The translations under genes and the position numbers were made by a program. Of a stretch of DNA of 64,000 nt, positions 7,017-14,243 are shown one piece after another; within the stretch, counting starts at the first letter, position 1, and each line of letters starts with the position of its first letter. The DNA lies in the NCBI GenBank assembly GCA_964473255.1, contig CAYYOT010000012.1, positions 25,929-89,928 on the forward strand, written 5' to 3'. The notes under the pieces are model-generated. The model did no database searches, was not told the origin of the DNA, and saw only the letters and a program-made list of their open reading frames with translations. Origin of the DNA: Kuafuiihalomonas sp964473255. GTDB taxonomy: Bacteria > Myxococcota > Kuafuiibacteriia > Kuafuiibacteriales > Kuafuiibacteriaceae.

Positions 7017-9710
7017 ATGCGGGCATCGGGAATTCTGTTCGGCGGGCTGTTGGCCCTGACCGCTGCTGCCTGCAGCGAATCCTCGGGCGGCGGGCTTCCT
7101 TCCGACTGCCGGGGCGCCGCCGACGGAACCACCTGCGACGACGGCAGCATCTGCACCACGGCCAGCGAGTGCCAGGGCGGCGAGTGCGTGGGCACCGCCG
7201 AGGTCGGATGCATCACTTCAGATCCATGCCTGGTCGCGTTCTGTGAGGACGGCGCCTGCGCCACCGCTCCTGCCCCGGACGGCGCCCTTTGCGCGGACGC
7301 GAATCCCGAAACCTGCGAGCCCGCAGGACTGTGCCGAGCCGGTGTGTGCGAACGTCCGGCGCTCGACTGTCCGGACGTCGCGGGGTGCCAGGTTCGCACC
7401 TGGTCCGGAGAAGACTGGGCGCTCGCCGCGGTCGACGACGGCACCATCTGCGAGGACGGTGACCCCTGCACCGATGGCGATACCTGCTTCGACGGGCTCT
7501 GCCAGGCGGGCGATCCCACGGTCTGCACCGCAAGCGGGCCCTGTACCCGAGCGCTGTGCGATCCGGAGACTGGCTGCGTCGAGGAAAGCGTGCGGGACGG
7601 CACCCCCTGCGAAGACTCCGACCTCTGCACGCTGGAAACCGTCTGCTCGGGGGGCGCGTGCGTGGCCACCCGTGAGGTCGAGTGCCTGACGGGTTCCTGC
7701 ATCGAAAGCTCGGCCTGCGTTCCCGAGACCGGGCGCTGCGAGTTCGCGTTCGTGGCCGACGATACCCCGTGCGACGACCGCGACATCTGCACCGAGGGCG
7801 ACCACTGCATGTCCGGCAACTGCTCGCCGAGGGTCGAGCTGCCGTTCGACGCAAAGCCGTGCACCGAGGGCATTTGCTTTCAGGAGGTGGCGGCCGCGGC
7901 GGGTCTGGACTTTCGAGGCCGCCCCCCGATCGTGAATGCCCATGGGGCGGCCGTCGCTCTCTTCGACATGGACGGCGATGGCGACCTCGACATCGCGGCC
8001 GCCACCGAGACCACGCCCATCCAGCTCTACGAAAACCGCGGACAGCTTCGCTTCGAGAACGTGACCGAGGGCTCGGGTCTCGACGGCGTGGTCCAGTCGG
8101 CGTCGGCGCGCCTGTTCGCCATCGCAGTGGGCGACATCGACAACGACGGAGACTCCGACCTCTACCTGGGGATGCAGGACGTCGAGGACTACCTGTTCGA
8201 AAACGAGGGCAACGGTACCTTCACCGACGTCACCGCCGAGAGCGGGCTGGCCGGAACCCTCGACACCAACGGCGCCGACTTCGGTGACTTCGACAACGAC
8301 GGCGACCTGGACCTCATCGTGGGCAACTACATCAAGATCTCGCGTTTTCCGAACCACGTCCCCGAGCCCAATCAGCTGTACATGAACCTCGGTGACGGAC
8401 GCTTCGAGGATGTGACCACAAAGGCGCGGGTGGGCGGGGGCGACATCGGCGGCGAGGGCACCACGCTGATCGTGCGCTGGTCGGACTACGACCGCGACGG
8501 CGACCTCGACTTGTTCGAGTGCAACGACTTCGGGGCCAACGTGGGCAAGAGCCGCCTCTACCAGAACACGGGAAAGGAGAGCCTCGGCGAGCGCTTCATC
8601 GACGTCTCGGAAGCCATGAATATGGACCTCGAGATCTACTGCATGTCGGTCACGACCGGCGACCACGACCGCGACGGCGACATCGACTACTACTTCACCA
8701 ACATCGGCCGCCACCAGATGTTCGAGAACCGCGCCCCGGCGCCGTTCGTCGAGGTCACGGATGCGATCACGTCGCTTCAGTACGACCAGTGCCGGGTGGA
8801 TGAGCTCGCCGCCGGCTGGTCGGCGCTATGGGTCGACCTCGACCAGGACGGATGGCTGGATCTCTTCTCAGCCAACGGCCACGTGAACGCCTCCGACGAG
8901 TTCGTCAATAGCGAGGTGGTCCGGAACTCGGTGCTGAAACACGACGGGCCTTCGCTGACGTACACCGACATCACCCGGAGCACGCGGGCCGGCACGCAAA
9001 ATCAGTCCCGCGGTGCGGCGGCCGGCGACCTCGACGGGGACGGTGACCTCGACATCGTCGTGGGCAACATGATCGGCCCGCTGGAGCTCTTCGAGAACGT
9101 CTCGCCCGACCCGGGAGGCTACATGGTCGTGGACGTCAGGGGGACCTCATCCAATCGAGACGGATACCACGCCTTCATCGAAGTCTTCTTCGAGGACGGG
9201 ACCCGGATGTCCCACGAGGTCGACCCCCACGTGGGCTACCAAGGTGTCTCCCAAAAGGCCGCCCACTTCGGTCTCGGTCCCGGCTCGCATCCGGAAGACG
9301 TCATCGACGAACTCCGCGTCACGTGGCCCGCTACCGGCATCGAGCAGAACCATTACGGATACCTGGGTTGGAACTCCACGCAGACGCTGGTCGAGCCCAG
9401 CGTGACCCTGGACGCCGTGACGGTCTTGGGCGCCTGGTTTGCGGGTCAGACGACGCCGGTGCAGTTCGACGTCACCAATCACGGTGCGACGAACAAAGAG
9501 ATTCAGCTGTCGCTCCTCCACTTTAGCGACGACCGGGTGAACGCCGTGGTTCCGCCGGGGAAGACGACGGTGGACCTGGAAGCGACCCTCGAGGAAGGCA
9601 GCGAGGGCACGTGGGAGTTCCTGTTCACCCTGCGGGAGCTCGAAAACGGCAGCAGCCTGGTTGGGGTCGGCGACATGGTTCGACGCGTGGTGACGGTCAT
9701 TGAACCCTAG
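7017..9710 (+). CDS. CRTAC1-type lipoprotein: Cys-rich repeats, FG-GAP/VCBS repeats and UnbV/ASPIC domain
   Basis: 897 residues from the ATG at 7017 (MRASGILFGGLLALTAAAC, lipobox Cys19). Residues 20-290 hold about four Cys-rich units of the form DGTxCxDxxxCTxxxxCxxGxC, such as CDDGSICTTASEC. Residues 300-690 carry FG-GAP/VCBS beta-propeller repeats with calcium-binding DxDxDGDLD motifs (FDMDGDGDLDIA, GDIDNDGDSDLY, GDLDGDGDLDIV). An ASPIC/UnbV-like region follows with EVDPHVGYQGVSQK and HFGLG. A beta-sandwich tail ends the protein. It is probably an outer-membrane-anchored, surface-facing adhesin or ligand-binding protein. A second protein of this family (14244-16220) has a different N-terminus. 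Confidence 0.88.
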   Translation: MRASGILFGGLLALTAAACSESSGGGLPSDCRGAADGTTCDDGSICTTASECQGGECVGTAEVGCITSDPCLVAFCEDGACATAPAPDGALCADANPETCEPAGLCRAGVCERPALDCPDVAGCQVRTWSGEDWALAAVDDGTICEDGDPCTDGDTCFDGLCQAGDPTVCTASGPCTRALCDPETGCVEESVRDGTPCEDSDLCTLETVCSGGACVATREVECLTGSCIESSACVPETGRCEFAFVADDTPCDDRDICTEGDHCMSGNCSPRVELPFDAKPCTEGICFQEVAAAAGLDFRGRPPIVNAHGAAVALFDMDGDGDLDIAAATETTPIQLYENRGQLRFENVTEGSGLDGVVQSASARLFAIAVGDIDNDGDSDLYLGMQDVEDYLFENEGNGTFTDVTAESGLAGTLDTNGADFGDFDNDGDLDLIVGNYIKISRFPNHVPEPNQLYMNLGDGRFEDVTTKARVGGGDIGGEGTTLIVRWSDYDRDGDLDLFECNDFGANVGKSRLYQNTGKESLGERFIDVSEAMNMDLEIYCMSVTTGDHDRDGDIDYYFTNIGRHQMFENRAPAPFVEVTDAITSLQYDQCRVDELAAGWSALWVDLDQDGWLDLFSANGHVNASDEFVNSEVVRNSVLKHDGPSLTYTDITRSTRAGTQNQSRGAAAGDLDGDGDLDIVVGNMIGPLELFENVSPDPGGYMVVDVRGTSSNRDGYHAFIEVFFEDGTRMSHEVDPHVGYQGVSQKAAHFGLGPGSHPEDVIDELRVTWPATGIEQNHYGYLGWNSTQTLVEPSVTLDAVTVLGAWFAGQTTPVQFDVTNHGATNKEIQLSLLHFSDDRVNAVVPPGKTTVDLEATLEEGSEGTWEFLFTLRELENGSSLVGVGDMVRRVVTVIEP

Positions 9711-9754
9711 GACGAACGCCGTCGACGGATGCGTCCGGCATTCCGGCGATCCAC

Positions 9755-10207
9755 TCAGAGCGGCGCTTCGATGAGGAGGCCTGCTGCGAAGACACCGAGC
9801 GCGTCGTCCCGCGATATCTGAAGCGCGGCGTTTTCACGCCCGCGCTCCGGATCGATCCGAACCAGCGCTTCGAGCGCCGCTGCACGGAGCGCCTGCGGCT
9901 CATCGTGCGCAACGACGATGCTCTCGAGAACCGGAATGGCGCCCCGAAATCGGCGCTCTCCCAAAAAGGCTACGGTCAGCTCTCGATACGGCGCCGAAGG
10001 CCAGGCGACGCGCTCCACCATGGCGGCCTCGAGCCCGTGCGGAGGGTGAGCCAAGACACGTCGCGCATCCTCGACGGTGGGCGACGATTCATACAGGGCG
10101 AGGACCTTGAGCGGGGACGGTCCCAGCGAGAAGGCATAGACGATGGCCGCCGCCGGCAACAGAGACGCCAGAGGGATGACCTTTCGCTGTCGGCTCCAGT
10201 CCCGCAT
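9755..10207 (-). CDS. Membrane-anchored HEAT-like repeat protein
   Basis: 150 residues with an N-terminal membrane helix (about residues 10-30, VIPLASLLPAAAIVYAFSLG) and a soluble helical part. The segment from about residue 80 (YRELTVAFLGERRF, IPVLESIVVAHDEPQALRAAALEALVRI) looks like one or two HEAT repeats. The exact function is unknown. It converges with the CRTAC1 gene and diverges from the beta-barrel gene at 10376. Confidence 0.55.
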   Translation of the reverse strand: MRDWSRQRKVIPLASLLPAAAIVYAFSLGPSPLKVLALYESSPTVEDARRVLAHPPHGLEAAMVERVAWPSAPYRELTVAFLGERRFRGAIPVLESIVVAHDEPQALRAAALEALVRIDPERGRENAALQISRDDALGVFAAGLLIEAPL

Positions 10208-10375
10208 TCGGCCTGTAGGTGTTACGGCAACCAGGGTAGGACGGCAAGTTCCATGTCACACTCGTCAGCGTTCGTACGACGGTGTGCGCAACTGAACGTG
10301 CATTCCGGTCCTTGATGGCGGACACGATCCGCGGGGGGAGGACCCATCCGCCGAGGAACAGGCTAGATCCGACCC

Positions 10376-11356
10376 ATGACGGCCATGGGAACGCTCTCGG
10401 CCTGGCTGGTGGCCGCGGCGATCAGTGCACCCGAGTGGGTCGTGCTGACCTTCGACGGACCGAAAGATCTCGCGGAGGAACGAAGGACGTTTCGCGTGCT
10501 GTTCGATAACGCCCTTCGCGACGAGGGCCAGCGGGTGCGAGCCACCGGCGGCAGTGCCATCTGCGGCGATGCGGCGTGCGCGCTGGGCGCGGCGCAGGCC
10601 ATCGGGGTCGACCGTGCGGTCGGCGGGTCTATCGGTCGCTTCGGGTCCAAGCTCATGGTCACCGCCTTTCTCGTCGACGCGGGGCGGGAGCGACAGATGC
10701 AGTCCCGCCAGATCACCGTCGACCGCCTCGAGGATCTCGATGTGGCCGCGGTCCGCCTGGCGGCCGCCTTGGTCGGAGACTGCAGCGCCGATTCGACCGT
10801 CGAGCTCGGAAACATCACTGCGCTCGAGACCGAACCTGACCGGCGCCGGCGCGGGACGGGCGGGCTGAGTCTCCTGCTGGGCGCGATGTTTCCCCTGAGC
10901 GAGACCTACGGCGGAGCGAGCGGCGGGCTCGGCGTCGACCTCGGCTACTGGTTCGAGACGCGTCACTTCGCGATCGAGCCCACGCTCGGGTTCCGCGTCT
11001 CGACCGACGCGGGCGGCGAGCGACGCTTCTACGAGGTTCCGATCGACATCGGCGGCTACTTCATCGCCGGCCGCGGCGACGTTTCAGCGTTCTTGGGGGG
11101 CGGGGGCGGTCTGCGCTACATTTGGGTGAGAGAGCCCGGGACGGTGCGCGTGGGTTCAGTCATCCAGACCCAGCACCAGGGCGAGCTGACCGACGACCGG
11201 GCGGGCGCCGGTGTCTTCGGCCGGGCCGGTCTTCTCTTTTTGCGAACCTATCGCGTTCGTCTCTCGGTCAGCGCCCGCTACGAGGTCACGTTCATCGAGC
11301 TCAACGGCGGCGCGTTTCCCCAAGCGCTGTCCGCCCAGCTCGCGGTTCACTTCTAG
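10376..11356 (+). CDS. Probable outer-membrane beta-barrel protein
   Basis: 326 residues. The N-terminus (residues 1-18) is a short signal-like sequence. Residues 20-140 form an alpha/beta segment with a Cys pair (ICGDAACALG) and a repeated VDR style, reminiscent of the periplasmic domains seen in myxobacterial envelope proteins. From about residue 160 alternating hydrophobic strands dominate (GLSLLLGAMFPL, LGVDLGYWFETRHFAIEPTLGFRV, VSARYEVTFIEL), ending in LAVHF, a terminal Phe typical of barrel proteins. It probably forms a small outer-membrane barrel. The next gene, a small lipoprotein, starts 10 bases after its stop and has a good ribosome site (AGGAG), so the two form an operon. Confidence 0.6.
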   Translation: MTAMGTLSAWLVAAAISAPEWVVLTFDGPKDLAEERRTFRVLFDNALRDEGQRVRATGGSAICGDAACALGAAQAIGVDRAVGGSIGRFGSKLMVTAFLVDAGRERQMQSRQITVDRLEDLDVAAVRLAAALVGDCSADSTVELGNITALETEPDRRRRGTGGLSLLLGAMFPLSETYGGASGGLGVDLGYWFETRHFAIEPTLGFRVSTDAGGERRFYEVPIDIGGYFIAGRGDVSAFLGGGGGLRYIWVREPGTVRVGSVIQTQHQGELTDDRAGAGVFGRAGLLFLRTYRVRLSVSARYEVTFIELNGGAFPQALSAQLAVHF

Positions 11357-11365
11357 GAGACCGCC

Positions 11366-11818
11366 ATGAGACGCTGGATCTTCGTTCTTTTCGTGACGGT
11401 AGGCTGTGACCTCGACCTGGACCGGCCGGACCTGATCGACTACCGGTCCCCGAGCTGCCGAGGCGATGCGGCCGAAGTGGGCGGCACCTGGACCATCACC
11501 GGCCGCGGCTCCCGCAGCGGATGTGACGACGAAAACCTGAACGCGCCAGGCCTGACCCTCGGTTCTACGGAGCTGTCGGTCACCCAGAGCGACTCCGCGC
11601 TTTTTTCCGCGGGGCCGTCCGCGGGTTTCTTTTTGTCGGGAGAAGTCGAAGGCCTGTGTGTTGGCTTCATCTCCGAGGAAACATGGGAGGACGAAACGTT
11701 GACCTATTTCTTCTCGGGAGAGGTTCGGGACTTGACGACGATCGTGGGCACCTTCGAGGGGCGAGGTCCCGAAGACTGTAAAACCGCGGGAAGTTTCGAA
11801 ATCCAGCGGCGTCCGTGA
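11366..11818 (+). CDS. Small lipoprotein
   Basis: 150 residues. MRRWIFVLFVTVGC is a short lipoprotein signal (Cys14). The rest is mostly beta and contains a Cys-bounded GTWTITGRGSRSGC segment and FSGEVRDLTTIVGTFEG, suggesting a small beta-sandwich. The family was not recognised. AGGAG precedes the ATG at proper spacing. It is co-transcribed with the putative barrel protein upstream and may be its partner at the outer membrane. Confidence 0.65.
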   Translation: MRRWIFVLFVTVGCDLDLDRPDLIDYRSPSCRGDAAEVGGTWTITGRGSRSGCDDENLNAPGLTLGSTELSVTQSDSALFSAGPSAGFFLSGEVEGLCVGFISEETWEDETLTYFFSGEVRDLTTIVGTFEGRGPEDCKTAGSFEIQRRP

Positions 11819-11876
11819 GCGGGCGGTCTCGGCTTGCTCGAACCGGTGGGTCGCGAGACGGTATGCTGGCCGCAGC

Positions 11877-11905
11877 TTGACGCGGCCACACTCTAAGTTT
11901 AGAAC
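11877..11905 (+). promoter_or_regulatory. dps promoter
   Basis: TTGACG at 11877-11882, a 17-base spacer, and TAGAAC at 11900-11905. The start of transcription would fall about 3-4 bases before the ATG at 11916, implying a nearly leaderless message. Confidence 0.45.
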
Positions 11906-11913
11906 GAGTCTAG
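11899..11913. promoter_or_regulatory. Fur/PerR-like 7-1-7 operator candidate over the dps -10
   Basis: TTAGAAC-G-AGTCTAG matches 11 of 14 arm positions of the Fur-family 7-1-7 box (TTAGAATnATTCTAA). It overlaps the -10 and ends two bases before the dps start, where a repressor would block initiation. PerR or Fur control of dps is known elsewhere; here it is inferred. Confidence 0.35.
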
Positions 11914-11915
11914 AA

Positions 11916-12398
11916 ATGAGCGAACTAAACCCAACGAAGAACGACCTAGCCCTCGACGTCCGCACGAAGATGGTGGACCTCCTCAACGCCCGCTTGGCCG
12001 ACGCCATCGATGCCCACAACATGGTGAAGCAAGCGCACTGGAACGTGAAGGGTCCCAACTTCATTGCCCTCCATGAGCTCTTTGACGAGGTCGCCGATCG
12101 CTTGATCGAATACGTGGACACGATCGCCGAACGCGCCGTCATTCTCGGGGGCATCGCCCAGGGCACGACGCAGGCCGTGGGAGCCAATACGAGCCTCACG
12201 CCCTATCCTCTCGAGCTGCAGAATTCAGGGAAGACGGTGGAAACGCTCTCCAACGCACTCGCCGACTTCGGAGCCAAAGTTCGAAGCTCGATCGATGCTG
12301 CCGACGAGGTGGGCGACAAAGATACCGCCGACCTGTTCACCGAGGTGTCGCGCGGCGTCGACAAGGACGTGTGGTTCATCTCGGCCCACGCCTCCTGA
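11916..12398 (+). CDS. dps: DNA starvation/stationary-phase protection protein Dps
   Basis: 160 residues, the usual Dps length. The ferritin-like four-helix fold is shown by the family motif KQAHWNVKGPNFIALHELFDE with ferroxidase ligands (His and Asp/Glu in HWNVKG and HELFDEV), then RLIEYVDTIAERAVILGG. Dps dodecamers oxidise and store iron with peroxide and shield DNA. The start at 11916 (MSELNPTKND) is chosen over an upstream ATG at 11877 because the latter falls in the promoter. The gene converges with imuB, with only two bases between stops. A Fur/PerR-like palindrome overlaps the promoter. Confidence 0.92.
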   Translation: MSELNPTKNDLALDVRTKMVDLLNARLADAIDAHNMVKQAHWNVKGPNFIALHELFDEVADRLIEYVDTIAERAVILGGIAQGTTQAVGANTSLTPYPLELQNSGKTVETLSNALADFGAKVRSSIDAADEVGDKDTADLFTEVSRGVDKDVWFISAHAS

Positions 12399-12400
12399 GC

Positions 12401-14134
12401 CTAGTCGAACCAGCCGTGCACGTACGTGCGGCCTCTTTCGGCTTCGAAGACCCATAGGCGCCGACCCCGCTCATCGACCCCCACCCGATAGTCCCGCTGC
12501 AGGGGCTCGGCGCACCACCACTCGCCTTCGAGCCGTTCGAAGGTGGTCAACGTCAACCCGTGCTTCGAGCGCAGCGGCTCCGGATTTTCGGCCAAGCGAC
12601 TGGGGCGAGGCGGAAGCGGAGGTGGAGGTTCGTCCTCCGCTTTTCGCGGGATCGGCTTCGGCCAGGCTCGAACCGACGAGGACACGTTTTCGGTCACCGG
12701 GGCGGCACAGCCGGTGACCGACAACCGCTCATCGACGTCCGGCAGAGACGACAACTCGACCGGTTCCGACCACGGAAGTCGCACGAGTTGCGGACCGGCT
12801 GGAGAACGCTTTTCGACCCGCGGTTCCGCCAGCGCCCGTTCGAAGTCGAAGGGGACGAGCCGCCACGCGTTCTCCGGTCGATGGGTATCGACGAGCTCCG
12901 CTGCGCCCACTGCGTCGGGACCGAGGCGGGCCTGCAGCCGACTGATCAGGCCCGCAGCCTCCTCGATCTTCTTGGGCGCCCGGTGGAACAGATCGAGTTG
13001 AAGGCCGGGATCCGAGGTGACGGCCGTCGCCTCGAGGACCAAACTCCGCACGAAGCCGATCACGGCGAGCTGTTCGCGCATGATCTCGAAGATCAGCTTC
13101 GGATCGCGGGTCGGGCGCGCGAAAGAGAAAGAAAACGGCTTTCGCCGGCGCGACGAGCGGGGTCGCAGGACGCCAGCATCGACCGTCCGCTCGTGGTCGG
13201 GCTCGTAGTCCAAGACGAGCTTCACCTCGGCGGTTGCTGCGTGCCGGGCTTGGAGTCGCGCACACAAACCCGACAGCAATCGGCGCACGACGAAGAGAAG
13301 CGGTTCCAGCTCGTCGGTCCCCTGCTCCAGGTCGAACGATTCCCGAATCTCGGGCGGGGGCACGTAGGCTTCGAGAGGCCGTCGTACCTCTGCGCGTGCT
13401 CGACGCAGCAGCGTTCGCCCTGCGGCTTCGAACCGCGCGGGAAGGGCCCGCTCAAAGAGCAGCAGCATGTCGCGCACCGTCTTCCAGCCGAGCGTATGGG
13501 CGATCCGAACGGCTTCGACGAGCTTGGTTTCCTCTCGCTGGTCGGGATCCCGGCGACGATCGGTCCAGGCCAGTGCCATCAAAGGGAGCGGCGCCAGCGC
13601 TCGGCGGCTTTCTCCGGGACGCACGACGTGCTCGACCGAAGCAGGCGTCTTCGTCGCGCAACTGCGGACGAGCGTCTGCGCGGTCTCGACATCGTCGGCG
13701 ATGGCGATCGCCGCTTCGTGCCCGCGCTCGGCGAGCCGCTGTCGGATCGCAACGGCGATCGACGGCTCGTCGTTCGCGCCGAGCGTAGTCGCGAGCGAGG
13801 CTCGACTGGCCGACAGCTCCATCGCGATGATGTTCGGCGGCTGAACTTCCACTTCGGAGCTGAAGAGGAGCATCGTCTCCGCCGCGGCTTCGAGTCGCTC
13901 TCGCTCGCGCTCCCTGCGCTGGTCGCGCACATCCAGGTCGGGGCATCGGGCTCGGGCTTCACTCTCCGTCATGCCGACGCGAATCCCGGCCTCGGATGCG
14001 GCGCGGTCGGCGGCGACGAGAATCCAGCGGCCCCGAACCCATGCCCGGACTCCGCGAGGCATCACGGGCGACGCCCCTTCGAACGCACACTCCAACGGCA
14101 GAGCCGCCAGCTCCACCACACCCACTCGAACCAT
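12401..14134 (-). CDS. imuB: ImuB: catalytically degenerate Y-family polymerase, mutasome adaptor
   Basis: 577 residues. The Y-family layout is present but the active site is degenerate: the first motif reads VVELAALPLE in place of a DxD-type motif, and the SIDE motif is replaced by AMELSAS (about 104-110). A clamp-binding motif QLDLF is visible at 379-383. The C-terminus ends with RTYVHGWFD, as in other ImuB proteins. ImuB recruits DnaE2 to the beta clamp during SOS translesion synthesis without itself polymerising. It is normally in an imuA-imuB-dnaE2 operon; here it stands alone, with no ImuA in the window. A LexA-like box overlaps its start codon. It converges with dps. Confidence 0.9.
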   Translation of the reverse strand: MVRVGVVELAALPLECAFEGASPVMPRGVRAWVRGRWILVAADRAASEAGIRVGMTESEARARCPDLDVRDQRRERERERLEAAAETMLLFSSEVEVQPPNIIAMELSASRASLATTLGANDEPSIAVAIRQRLAERGHEAAIAIADDVETAQTLVRSCATKTPASVEHVVRPGESRRALAPLPLMALAWTDRRRDPDQREETKLVEAVRIAHTLGWKTVRDMLLLFERALPARFEAAGRTLLRRARAEVRRPLEAYVPPPEIRESFDLEQGTDELEPLLFVVRRLLSGLCARLQARHAATAEVKLVLDYEPDHERTVDAGVLRPRSSRRRKPFSFSFARPTRDPKLIFEIMREQLAVIGFVRSLVLEATAVTSDPGLQLDLFHRAPKKIEEAAGLISRLQARLGPDAVGAAELVDTHRPENAWRLVPFDFERALAEPRVEKRSPAGPQLVRLPWSEPVELSSLPDVDERLSVTGCAAPVTENVSSSVRAWPKPIPRKAEDEPPPPLPPRPSRLAENPEPLRSKHGLTLTTFERLEGEWWCAEPLQRDYRVGVDERGRRLWVFEAERGRTYVHGWFD

Positions 14135-14147
14135 ACATGTGTTCAGT
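14131..14147 (-). promoter_or_regulatory. LexA-like SOS box of imuB
   Basis: Plus-strand CCATACATGTGTTCAGT matches 15 of 17 positions of the remembered M. xanthus LexA consensus and has the same orientation as the box of dnaE2. It overlaps the imuB ATG (14132-14134) and the likely -10 region on the minus strand (TACTGA, with TTCACG 18 bases upstream). Confidence 0.6.
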
Positions 14148-14243
14148 AGGATCGAGGTTTAGACCCCGTGAAGAGATCGGAAGCCCCGCGTTTCGCGATT
14201 ACGACCAGGGGATCCGATCTATGACGGACATATTCTGTCTGCT

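Noticed and set aside
7218..8714. Val/Asp-rich minus-strand frame opposite the CRTAC1-type gene
   Set aside because: Its repeats are the mirror of the calcium-binding repeats on the plus strand.
10283..10299. Third LexA-like site (CTGAACGTGC region)
   Set aside because: Only about 13 of 17 positions fit the consensus and the downstream gene has no DNA-repair role.
12560..14149. Long plus-strand open frame opposite imuB
   Set aside because: No recognisable domain, strongly Arg-rich; antisense shadow of a clear ImuB.
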